Shown piece by piece: positions 1 through 6,139 of a stretch of DNA of 6,139 nucleotides; position 1 is the first letter of the stretch; every line of letters begins with the position of its first letter. The notes below the pieces were generated by a model that was not told the origin of the DNA, did not search any database, and worked only from the letters and a program-made list of their open reading frames with translations. The stretch lies in the NCBI GenBank assembly GCA_023439605.1, contig JAEXNS010000151.1, positions 1 to 6,139 on the forward strand, read 5' to 3'. A program made the translations under genes and the position numbers. Source of the stretch: Bacillota bacterium. Its GTDB lineage: Bacteria; Bacillota; Clostridia; Oscillospirales; Ruminococcaceae.

Positions 1-1
1 A

Positions 2-2107
2 TACATTGATACAGTTGGCGGAACAGTGGATTTAAATGTAAACCCGGATGAAGAAGGAAGACTTGCAGGTGGATATGGTACCGTAAATAGAATCACACTT
101 GAAAACGTGGGGGTCGATAGTGAAACTGGTTATTATATAGCTGGAACAGGAAAAGATATTATAAAAATAACTGCTCATGTTACAATGGGTAATAAAACAG
201 TAACATATTCTCAGTACGTTGCTAGTAGTCAAGACAATAATAATGATGATGATAGTGCAAATGGGTTTATGGCAACAGCAGGAAATGCTGGTGCTACATC
301 TACAGGGTTAAGAGTTTATGGTTCTGCTGGGTCAAATATAAAAGTAAATAATAGAGTGAGTATGGAGAGTTTTAGAAACGAAGGTGTTTCATTAGGTGAA
401 AAATTTTACAATGCATCATTGTATGTAAACTCAGCAACGACCTTTACTTTAAATAAGCAGGAAGGTGTATCTATATGGGGTAATATGTCTTCGCAAAATC
501 CATATTATTTTAAATCATTGTATAGCGTGAGTACAGATGCAACTAAATATGATGCGGAAATAAAAAATATACCATACTTGTTTGTTGATGATACATTGGC
601 AATTACAAATGGAATAAGTGTTGGAGAAGATCTTAAACCAGTAAACATTTTTGCAGGAAGAATATTAAAAGGGAGTAATCCTCCTTTTGATGTTAGAGGG
701 AATATATACTTGTATAATGATGTTAATGATCCTAAATTTAATGCTCCTACGCCCGCATTACCTGCTGATTTTACAAATGTTCCAAATGTAACTTCTAAGG
801 ATTATTTAGAACTAACTAAAAATCCAACTGTTTCGTTTATAAATTTAAATAATGCATCGAGTCTTCTAAATTGGTATAGTGCAGGTTCTCTAATACCTCA
901 ACATGGAGGGAATTTATATTCAAAGGGAAGCATATATATAAACAATGGGGGACAAAATCCAGGTGAAGCCTTTACAATAGCTGGAGATATGTTTGTAGCA
1001 GGAGACTTAAATGTTGCTAGTGGATATTTAAGAGTAAAAGGAAGATTAAATGTAGGCGGTACTGTTACAGGTGGGGATAGAATAATTGATGGTAATAATG
1101 TTGCGATTACTGAATTTAAAGATACTACATTACAGTTCCCTGCCAACATGTCAAAAGAAGATATAACAGAAACATTCGTGGTAGATAAAGATGGAAATTC
1201 AGTTCCTTCGACAGATCCAACGGCAGTAAAATACAAAAATGGTGATAATAAAATGGTTAAGACTATTGAAGATATGATGATGTCTTACTATGAAGATCCA
1301 TTAACTGCAACAAAACTAAAAGGAACTATCGAGGCTAAAAACTTCCCTGTTGCTGGAACTTTATTGCCTTCATACAATGATATAATAAAAGAAGGTACTA
1401 TAAGTCAAGATTGCTATATAGGCGGGGATATTTCTGGACAAACAATTTACTTTAGACAACCAACTGATGGTACTTCAGTTAAAGCAATAAATGTAGTTTT
1501 GGTTAATTTAAATGCAAGTGGTGTAAAATTTATAGTTGATGAAACTGATTATGCAGTAGAAGATAATAAAAAAGCTAAGTTTAGAGTTAATTTTTATATA
1601 GCAAATAATGATATTTATCCAACTCAGTTTGCAACAGAGTTTGGACCACTAAACAATTCAATTACATTTGACAATTGTGAAATTACAACTCAAGCATACT
1701 ATGATGCAGTAAATAGTGGTTCAACAATAGAATTAAATGGCGCACCAAAAGATATTGAACCAGTTCCTTATATTTATATTTACGCCCTTCCTACTACTGT
1801 ATCAAAACCTAAAATCAACTTTAATAACCAATGCTTTTTAGCAGGAAATATTTTTGCACCAGATGCTGAATTAACATGGAAAAACACGAGGTATTCAGGC
1901 AAAAGTGTTAATTTTTACGATGGAGTGGAGTATACAACTGTTACAAGTGTACCTGTTTCTATGATTGGTTCAGCTATTGTAGGGGAAATAAAAGAATTCC
2001 AAAATGATGCAGCTGTTTTTGTTGTTGCTAAGTCTGGTAGCAATCCAGGCGGAGAAGATCTTGGAGTTTATGGATGGGAGCCTATAGGTGGTTTTGCAAA
2101 TTACTAA
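2..2107 (+). CDS. Large beta-rich pilus-associated protein, 5'-partial (PilX-like N-terminal remnant plus bactofilin-like beta-helix)
   Basis: The frame is open from base 2 with no stop, so the gene starts upstream; the GTG at 26 has no ribosome binding site and is internal. About 701 residues are visible. The first ~70 (to nt ~223) end in alternating strands (IIKITAHVTMGNKTVTYSQY) resembling the end of a PilX-type minor pilin head. A low-complexity Asn/Asp linker (QDNNNDDDSANG, nt ~230-265) follows. The rest is Gly/Asn/Thr/Val-rich with short repeating strands, clearest at nt ~905-1090 (GSIYINN, GDMFVAGDLNV, GYLRVKGRLNVGG), a pattern seen in bactofilin-like beta-helices. The C-terminal part (FLAGNIFAPDAELTWKN, then MIGSAIVGEI) resembles the end of large clostridial pilus-assembly proteins, and the chain ends in an aromatic tail (GVYGWEPIGGFANY). 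There are three Cys and no LPXTG anchor or C-terminal membrane segment. It is 36 nt upstream of a prepilin gene. I infer a secreted or pilus-tip subunit, possibly adhesive. A true pilin N-terminus upstream is expected but not seen. Confidence 0.7.
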   Translation, partial: YIDTVGGTVDLNVNPDEEGRLAGGYGTVNRITLENVGVDSETGYYIAGTGKDIIKITAHVTMGNKTVTYSQYVASSQDNNNDDDSANGFMATAGNAGATSTGLRVYGSAGSNIKVNNRVSMESFRNEGVSLGEKFYNASLYVNSATTFTLNKQEGVSIWGNMSSQNPYYFKSLYSVSTDATKYDAEIKNIPYLFVDDTLAITNGISVGEDLKPVNIFAGRILKGSNPPFDVRGNIYLYNDVNDPKFNAPTPALPADFTNVPNVTSKDYLELTKNPTVSFINLNNASSLLNWYSAGSLIPQHGGNLYSKGSIYINNGGQNPGEAFTIAGDMFVAGDLNVASGYLRVKGRLNVGGTVTGGDRIIDGNNVAITEFKDTTLQFPANMSKEDITETFVVDKDGNSVPSTDPTAVKYKNGDNKMVKTIEDMMMSYYEDPLTATKLKGTIEAKNFPVAGTLLPSYNDIIKEGTISQDCYIGGDISGQTIYFRQPTDGTSVKAINVVLVNLNASGVKFIVDETDYAVEDNKKAKFRVNFYIANNDIYPTQFATEFGPLNNSITFDNCEITTQAYYDAVNSGSTIELNGAPKDIEPVPYIYIYALPTTVSKPKINFNNQCFLAGNIFAPDAELTWKNTRYSGKSVNFYDGVEYTTVTSVPVSMIGSAIVGEIKEFQNDAAVFVVAKSGSNPGGEDLGVYGWEPIGGFANY

Positions 2108-2143
2108 AATATCATATTCTATACTGAAGGGAATGATTGTAAA

Positions 2144-2494
2144 ATGAAAAAAATAAAAAAATCCAAGTTAAAGGGTATGACTTTAGCGGAAATAGTTGTC
2201 TCCATGGTCGTTTTCACTGTTAGTGCAACTATTTTAGTTACAGGAGCTATATCAGTATATAAAATGATTTCAAGTACAAGAAAATTAACGCAAAAAATAA
2301 ACTATCAAGCACCGGTTGCAGACAAAATGCTTAATGCATCCCCTACTGTTACCGATGTAGAAGCGAACGATTCCTTTAGTGAAATACAAATACAGTTGCC
2401 AAACGGCGTTTCTTATGGTGCAAATGTAGAAGGGTTTGAAGTTGTTCCAGAAATTGAAAATCAACCTGCAGGTAATTTAAAGTATTTTAAATAA
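2144..2494 (+). CDS. Short class III prepilin (type IV pilin-like, minor pilin)
   Basis: This encodes a 116-residue protein with a classic type III signal: a basic leader of 11 residues (MKKIKKSKLKG), cleavage expected after Gly11, then MTLAE with the conserved Glu at mature position 5 (Glu16), followed by a ~22-residue hydrophobic helix. The mature +1 residue is Met rather than the usual Phe, which prepilin peptidases tolerate. The head domain after the helix is only ~75 residues, has no Cys, and ends NLKYFK. A GAAGGGA site at 2126-2132 supports the ATG at 2144; the ATG at 2133 reaches a stop after four codons. The protein would sit in the membrane until PilD processes it and would then join the pilus fibre. 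Its small head suggests a minor or initiator-type subunit rather than the major pilin, but this is inferred. The gene lies 36 nt after the large pilus protein gene and is probably co-transcribed with it. Its stop codon is only 4 bp from the direct repeat of the adjoining insertion, so the reading frame is intact. Confidence 0.85.
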   Translation: MKKIKKSKLKGMTLAEIVVSMVVFTVSATILVTGAISVYKMISSTRKLTQKINYQAPVADKMLNASPTVTDVEANDSFSEIQIQLPNGVSYGANVEGFEVVPEIENQPAGNLKYFK

Positions 2495-2504
2495 TCTGAT
2501 CAAC

Positions 2505-2519
2505 AGTTACTATTCAGCC
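2505..2519 (+). repeat. Left terminal inverted repeat of the MITE-like element
   Basis: AGTTACTATTCAGCC. It is the reverse complement of 2610-2624 except at its seventh base. The base just outside (C2504) cannot pair with its counterpart (A2625), and pairing also breaks just inside at A2520/C2609, so the repeat ends are sharp. Confidence 0.85.
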
Positions 2520-2609
2520 ATGTGTGTAAGGTGGATTTATTTTGCCAAAGGTTTAGGGCAATCAAAAAGTCAGTTCGACTTCTACAAAATCGTAAACTTT
2601 ACCTTTAGC

Positions 2610-2624
2610 GGCTGAATTGTAACT
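2610..2624 (-). repeat. Right terminal inverted repeat of the MITE-like element
   Basis: GGCTGAATTGTAACT, pairing with 2505-2519 at 14 of 15 positions. It is followed directly by the second ATCAAC copy. No T-run follows on the + strand, so this long stem is unlikely to act as an intrinsic terminator of the operon. Confidence 0.85.
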
Positions 2625-2650
2625 ATCAACTCTATGTAAGGAGGGTTAAG

Positions 2651-3619
2651 ATGAAAAATAAAGTCAAGGGTTTTACACTTCTAGAAATGATAATTGTAGT
2701 TGCACTTTTTGGATTAATAATGGCAGGTGCGTTGTCTTTGTTACAGCCTATAAAAAGAGTATATGACGATGCATTTGATTTTGAAGGTTCTAGGGGTACA
2801 GTTAGCAATGTTAGGCAATTTGTGGAGGATAATGTAAAGTATGCAAACAGACTAGTCGTATTAACAAATTGTAATGATGTGGATTATGATTTATCATCCG
2901 TTATACCACCAGGTTTTGCAGAGGATGATGCTTCAAATAATTTGGATTCAACAGATGGAATAAATGCAATTGAATTTATGAGAAGTAAGTTTATGTTAGG
3001 TAATAAGCCCTATACATATGGTTCTATTAAACAACAAAGACTTTCTAAAGCAAAAGACGAAATATATCTTTTACATATAGATAACATTGAAAATGAACCA
3101 GGTACTAAAAATTTAAATTTAAGTGGATATGCTAGTTTAGAAAACACTAATAGAGGACAAGTTAATTATCAGGTTTATAGCGAGGGTACTCTAGTCAATT
3201 CTGAAACCAAGGTATCCAATGAGGTTTTGTACGAAGATTATTCTTTAGTTGCTAATTTAGGAGAATTAATTACTGATCCTGCCACGTTGTTGCCTATTTT
3301 GGATGCTGACGGTAATCGTCAATATGAAGATTTTAACCCTAATAGATTTGCAATATCATTAAGTATTTTTAAAAACAAAAGGGACCCTATAACTAGGCTT
3401 TTCAACTTAGAGGAGACTGGTGTTTCAAATGTTATAACTATTTCCTTGGAAAATATATTTAAGTCCGGAACTCAAGTTTCTGAAAAGGTGAAGTATAAGG
3501 TAGGTGGAACAGATACAGAATTGTCAATGGATGTACCAAGATATTCGTTGTTTGATTGTGGTCAAGATACAAACGATATAATTTTAATCTTCACTAAGCC
3601 ACCAACAGATTTTAATTAA
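2651..3619 (+). CDS. Class III prepilin with large head domain (minor pilin / pseudopilin-like)
   Basis: This encodes a 322-residue protein with a short basic leader (MKNKVKG), a cleavage site after Gly7, then FTLLE with Glu at mature position 5 (Glu12). A hydrophobic helix follows (about residues 13-30, MIIVVALFGLIMAGALSL). The remaining ~290 residues form a large soluble head with mixed helix and strand character and two Cys, one in TNCND and one near the end in FDCGQD, which could form a disulfide outside the cell. The start is fixed by a strong AAGGAGGG site at 2638-2645, five bases before the ATG. The size and N-terminus resemble the large minor pilins (PulJ/PilW-like in layout) that sit at or near the pilus tip, but I cannot assign a specific orthologue. 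It is the last gene of the pilin operon, followed 7 bases after its stop by a strong hairpin. The MITE-like element inserted upstream leaves its ribosome binding site intact. Confidence 0.85.
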   Translation: MKNKVKGFTLLEMIIVVALFGLIMAGALSLLQPIKRVYDDAFDFEGSRGTVSNVRQFVEDNVKYANRLVVLTNCNDVDYDLSSVIPPGFAEDDASNNLDSTDGINAIEFMRSKFMLGNKPYTYGSIKQQRLSKAKDEIYLLHIDNIENEPGTKNLNLSGYASLENTNRGQVNYQVYSEGTLVNSETKVSNEVLYEDYSLVANLGELITDPATLLPILDADGNRQYEDFNPNRFAISLSIFKNKRDPITRLFNLEETGVSNVITISLENIFKSGTQVSEKVKYKVGGTDTELSMDVPRYSLFDCGQDTNDIILIFTKPPTDFN

Positions 3620-3626
3620 TCAATAA

Positions 3627-3660
3627 TAAAGCAGTTCGACATAACTGCCGAACTGCTTTA
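3627..3660. terminator. Bidirectional intrinsic terminator between convergent genes
   Basis: A perfect 12-bp stem (3627-3638 with 3649-3660; TAAAGCAGTTCG pairing with CGAACTGCTTTA) has a 10-base loop and lies in the 43-bp gap between the prepilin stop and the stop of pilD on the other strand. The A-rich and T-rich ends of the stem run into AT-rich flanks on both sides, fitting termination in both directions, though the T tracts are short and interrupted. The loop contains AACTGC (3643-3648), which could compete for pairing with GCAGTT (3631-3636) and give a shorter alternative hairpin. Confidence 0.8.
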
Positions 3661-3662
3661 AA

Positions 3663-4499
3663 TTAAGGTTTGTAGGTTATTAAGTTTATATACCAGTTTA
3701 TAATTTTCTCACCTAAAAAGAAACCTGCAAAAATTCCTATTGCCAAATATGGACCAAAGGCAAATTTTGATTCTTTGGTTTTATATTTATTGATAATACC
3801 AACGATAGCTGCAATAAGAATGCCTATAGCGGCAGATGCAATTATTGCTCTATATCCTATTAAAAAACCTGAACATAACATTAAAAGAGTATCACCGAGT
3901 TCTATTCCACGCATTTTTTCACCAGTTTTTTTCTTGATATATATGCTTGAAAGCTCTCCGATGATGAAAAAAGTAACACTAATACAAAAAACACCGATAA
4001 ACCTCGCTTTTAATGGTAAAGTGTCAGTAAAAACAGCGGATAAAACACCTAAAATTAAAATGCCAAAAAGCAAGCGTACATCAATTTCTAAAGTATCATA
4101 GTCAATAAAACCAATGACTATTAAAATTGAAAAAAACAAAGCAGTTATAACACCGTGTACAGGAGTTTCAAACATATCAATATAACTGAAAGCAATTATA
4201 TATACCAAAGCGTTTAAACCTTCCACTATAGGGTAGCGAGGGGAGATTTTTTCTTTGCAATAACGACATTTGCCTCTTAAAAAAAGCCAACTAAAAAGTG
4301 GAATAAGATCGTAAGCTTTGATTTTGTTATTGCATTTTGGGCAGTGAGATGATTGCTTAGAAAGCGATTCATTTTTTGGGATACGGTATATACATACATT
4401 TAGAAAACTGCCTATTGTAATACCAAAAAATAAAGTAATGGTGTAAAAAATTAGATATGCTTCGATATTTAGAAAACCTAGATATCCATGTCCGAGCAT
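3663..4499 (-). CDS. pilD: Prepilin peptidase / N-methyltransferase PilD (A24 family)
   Basis: This 278-residue polytopic membrane protein cleaves the leader from class III prepilins and methylates the new N-terminus. The N-terminal region has GSFLNVCIYRIP (residues 30-41), then two CxxC pairs (C53/C56 and C78/C81) forming the zinc-binding cytoplasmic domain, then SPRYPIVE (86-93): the full bifunctional layout. The A24 peptidase part follows, with candidate catalytic aspartates Asp133 (GFIDYD) and Asp203 (ELGD), and FGPYLAIG (248-255). Length is normal for PilD/ComC. Two motifs are unusual: the family's GxGDxK is here ELGDTLL, and the expected Ile-Pro-Asp/Asn after the first aspartate reads EIDV. 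Both aspartates are kept, so activity is likely. A GGGAGG site (+ strand 4508-4513) lies eight bases before the ATG. The gene converges on the pilin operon and diverges from pilB; its substrates are probably the two prepilins encoded next to it. Confidence 0.95.
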   Translation of the reverse strand: MLGHGYLGFLNIEAYLIFYTITLFFGITIGSFLNVCIYRIPKNESLSKQSSHCPKCNNKIKAYDLIPLFSWLFLRGKCRYCKEKISPRYPIVEGLNALVYIIAFSYIDMFETPVHGVITALFFSILIVIGFIDYDTLEIDVRLLFGILILGVLSAVFTDTLPLKARFIGVFCISVTFFIIGELSSIYIKKKTGEKMRGIELGDTLLMLCSGFLIGYRAIIASAAIGILIAAIVGIINKYKTKESKFAFGPYLAIGIFAGFFLGEKIINWYINLITYKP

Positions 4500-4524
4500 T
4501 ATGAAGTCCTCCCATATTTAGTTT

Positions 4525-4530
4525 ATTATA
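4525..4530 (-). promoter_or_regulatory. Possible -10 box for pilD
   Basis: On the minus strand this reads TATAAT, a perfect sigma-A -10 match, 25 bases upstream of the pilD ribosome binding site and start region. No good -35 box lies at the right distance, so the call rests on one hexamer in AT-rich DNA. I found no convincing promoter for pilB in the same 95-bp divergent gap (4500-4594), which must nevertheless serve both genes unless pilB is read from further away. Confidence 0.3.
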
Positions 4531-4594
4531 TCATTATTTTATCACAGATACAGAGAAAATACAAGAAAAATATTTTATGATTCGGAGGCTATTT

Positions 4595-6139
4595 ATGAGA
4601 AATGTACCAATAGGTCAATATCTTGTGGAACAAAATATGATTACACAGGACCAGCTAGAAAAAGTTCTATCTGCTCAAAGAGATTCACAAGGTCAAAAAA
4701 GATTTGGTGATGTTATTGTTGAACTTGGTTTTTTAACTGAAATCAAATTTGCACAGGCACTTGCCGGAAAGCTTAAAGTACCTTATGTAGATCTTTCAAA
4801 TGTGGAAGTTGATTATGAAGCAGTTAGTAAAGTTCCAGAGGCATTGGCGAAACGTCATACAGTCATTGCTATAAACGTAGTAGGAAAAAGACTTACTATT
4901 GCTACAGATGACCCAATAAACTTTAATATACTAGAAGATATAAAGGTTATAACAGGTATGGATACAATTCCTGTTTTAGCAACAAGAACATCTATAAACA
5001 AAGCTATAGGCAAACATTATACTATGCAAAATGTTGATAGTGTAAATGATAGCTTAAGTCAGTTTGTTGAAGAAGAAAACTTAGATGATGACGCTTCAAG
5101 AGAAAGAGTCGAAAGTGCACCTATAGTTAGACTTGCTACTACTATAGTAGAAAATGCTTATAGAGCAGAAGCTACTGACATCCATATAGAGCCTTTTAAG
5201 ACGTTTACAAGAATTCGTATTCGTGTAAATGGAGATTTAATAGAACTTATGAATGTATCTAATATGGTACATAACTCTTTATCAACTCGTTTAAAACTAA
5301 TAAGTGGAATGAATATAGCTGAAAAGCGTGTTCCTCAAGACGGTCGTTTTACTCAATCTGTTGACGGAACAACTTTAGATGTCCGTGTATCATCACTTCC
5401 TACAGTAAACGGTGAAAAGATAGTTATACGTATTTTATCCACAGGTCAAATAGCACTTAGAAAAATAACTGACCTAGGTATGAGTGATTATAACTATAAA
5501 ATGTTTGAAAGTATGATTAAGTGTCCTCATGGAGTTATGTTGGTTACAGGGCCTACTGGTAGTGGTAAAACAACTACTTTATATGCGGCACTTGGAGAAC
5601 TTGCAAAACCTCATGTAAATGTTATTACAGTAGAAGATCCTGTAGAAAAAAATATAGAAGGTATAAATCAATGTCAAGTTAATACAAAAGCAGGCATGAC
5701 TTTTTCAGCTGCTTTGAGATCAATACTTCGTCAAGACCCTGACATAGTAATGATAGGAGAAATGCGTGACTCTGAAACAGCAGATATAGCTATCAGAGCC
5801 GCTATCACAGGACATTTAGTTTTATCCACGCTACATACAAACGATGCAGCATCAACTATTATCCGTCTTATAGATATGGGTGTAGCACCATATATGGTTG
5901 CAACTTCGCTTATAGGTGTTATAGCACAGCGTTTGGTTAAGGTATTATGTCCAAAGTGTAGAAGACCTCGTTTTTCAACAGATGATGAAAACAGGTTAAT
6001 GCATGTGGACGCAGCAGTACAAATATTTGATGCAGTAGGTTGTCCAGAGTGTAATGGGACGGGTTATAAAGGAAGAACTGCTATACATGAAATTATACAT
6101 TGTTCATCTGGTATATCCACTCTTATAGCAGAATCGGCA
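4595..6139 (+). CDS. pilB: Type IV pilus assembly ATPase PilB (GspE/VirB11-like), 3'-partial
   Basis: The frame runs open to the last base (515 codons visible), so roughly the last 50 residues are probably missing given a usual length near 560. GGAGG at 4584-4588, six bases before the ATG, fixes the start. PilB is the cytoplasmic hexameric ATPase that powers pilin polymerisation. Residues ~1-145 form the T2SSE_N/MshEN domain, with two tandem motifs starting at PIGQYL (5-10) and RFGDVI (36-41). The ATPase core has Walker A GPTGSGKT (319-326, Lys325), the Asp box VEDPVE (346-351), Walker B DPDIVMIGE (381-389) and the His box GHLVLSTLHTNDA (406-418). A C4 zinc motif, CPKC (452-455) with CPEC (483-486), marks the assembly (PilB/GspE) class rather than the retraction ATPase PilT. 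It is transcribed away from pilD. Downstream genes, perhaps pilT or pilC, lie outside the window. Confidence 0.96.
   Translation, partial: MRNVPIGQYLVEQNMITQDQLEKVLSAQRDSQGQKRFGDVIVELGFLTEIKFAQALAGKLKVPYVDLSNVEVDYEAVSKVPEALAKRHTVIAINVVGKRLTIATDDPINFNILEDIKVITGMDTIPVLATRTSINKAIGKHYTMQNVDSVNDSLSQFVEEENLDDDASRERVESAPIVRLATTIVENAYRAEATDIHIEPFKTFTRIRIRVNGDLIELMNVSNMVHNSLSTRLKLISGMNIAEKRVPQDGRFTQSVDGTTLDVRVSSLPTVNGEKIVIRILSTGQIALRKITDLGMSDYNYKMFESMIKCPHGVMLVTGPTGSGKTTTLYAALGELAKPHVNVITVEDPVEKNIEGINQCQVNTKAGMTFSAALRSILRQDPDIVMIGEMRDSETADIAIRAAITGHLVLSTLHTNDAASTIIRLIDMGVAPYMVATSLIGVIAQRLVKVLCPKCRRPRFSTDDENRLMHVDAAVQIFDAVGCPECNGTGYKGRTAIHEIIHCSSGISTLIAESA

Larger units (their letters stand above)
2499..2630. 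mobile_element. MITE-like non-coding insertion (120 bp, with 6-bp direct repeats)
   Basis: A 120-bp segment (2505-2624) is bounded by 15-bp terminal inverted repeats that match at 14 of 15 positions, and is flanked directly by a perfect 6-bp repeat, ATCAAC (2499-2504 and 2625-2630). This is the structure left when a transposase inserts a short non-autonomous element and duplicates its target. The element has no credible coding region. Taking out the element plus one ATCAAC leaves 30 bp between the upstream stop codon and the downstream ATG, a normal operon spacing. The interior can fold further: AAGGT/ACCTT (2528-2532 with 2601-2605), TTGCC/GGCAA (2542-2546 with 2557-2561) and AAGTC/GACTT (2567-2571 with 2577-2581). 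If transcribed it would therefore form a branched RNA. The mobilising transposase family cannot be assigned. The alternative is a structured leader RNA of the downstream pilin gene, but that would not explain the flanking direct repeats. Confidence 0.72.

Noticed and set aside
26..28. GTG as the true start of the large pilus protein
   Set aside because: No ribosome binding site precedes it, and the frame stays open to the window edge with sensible residues (YIDTVGGT) upstream.
32..232. 66-codon open frame on the minus strand
   Set aside because: Antisense shadow of the large protein gene, with no start signal or recognisable motif.
898..1236. 112-codon open frame on the minus strand
   Set aside because: It lies wholly inside the large pilus protein gene, opposite a well-supported frame, has no ribosome binding site, and encodes nothing recognisable.
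2505..2624. The long inverted repeat as an intrinsic terminator after the short prepilin gene
   Set aside because: The stem arms are 90 bases apart and no T-run follows the right arm; the flanking ATCAAC repeats point to insertion instead.
2571..3640. Shared 9-mer CAGTTCGAC in the MITE-like element (2571-2579) and the terminator stem (3632-3640)
   Set aside because: Only nine bases match, the flanks differ, and the terminator lacks the element's ends and direct repeats, so chance is the simplest explanation.
3775..4101. 108-codon open frame on the plus strand
   Set aside because: It is antisense to pilD, whose zinc and catalytic motifs prove the minus-strand frame.
4500..4594. A sigma-A promoter for pilB in the divergent gap
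   Set aside because: AT-rich hexamers such as TATTTT (4571-4576) occur, but none has a matching -35 box at a proper distance.

Overview
This window carries part of a type IV pilus (T4P) locus from an AT-rich, low-GC Gram-positive bacterium, most likely a member of the Clostridia. The pointers are the strong AT bias, AGGAGG-type ribosome binding sites, AGA-dominated arginine codons in the pilin genes, and a gene set (PilB-type ATPase, bifunctional prepilin peptidase, class III prepilins, a large beta-rich pilus-associated protein) known from clostridial pilus clusters. The species cannot be named from sequence alone.

Layout. Positions 2-3619 (+) hold three genes that read as one pilin operon. 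First is the 3' part of a very large beta-rich protein whose N-terminus lies outside the window. It is followed by a short class III prepilin (2144-2494) and a larger prepilin (2651-3619). Between the two prepilins sits a 120-bp element with 15-bp terminal inverted repeats and a perfect 6-bp direct repeat at its edges, which is the signature of a MITE-like insertion. Removing it with one copy of the direct repeat would leave a 30-bp operon spacer. A strong hairpin at 3627-3660 separates this operon from the convergent prepilin peptidase gene pilD (3663-4499, -). A 95-bp divergent intergenic region then leads to pilB (4595 to the window end, +), an assembly ATPase cut off by the window edge.

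How the parts fit: PilD would cleave and N-methylate the two prepilins at their G|MTLAE and G|FTLLE sites, and PilB would power their assembly. The large beta-rich protein is a plausible pilus-tip or surface-exposed subunit by analogy with other pilus-associated proteins, but that role is inferred. PilB has an N-terminal MshEN-like domain, so control by cyclic di-GMP is possible, although one of the two nucleotide-binding motifs is degenerate.

The least ordinary items are the MITE-like insertion inside the pilin operon, the large beta-helix-like pilus protein, and the variant catalytic motifs of PilD. I see no CRISPR array, tRNA, rRNA or complete transposase gene.
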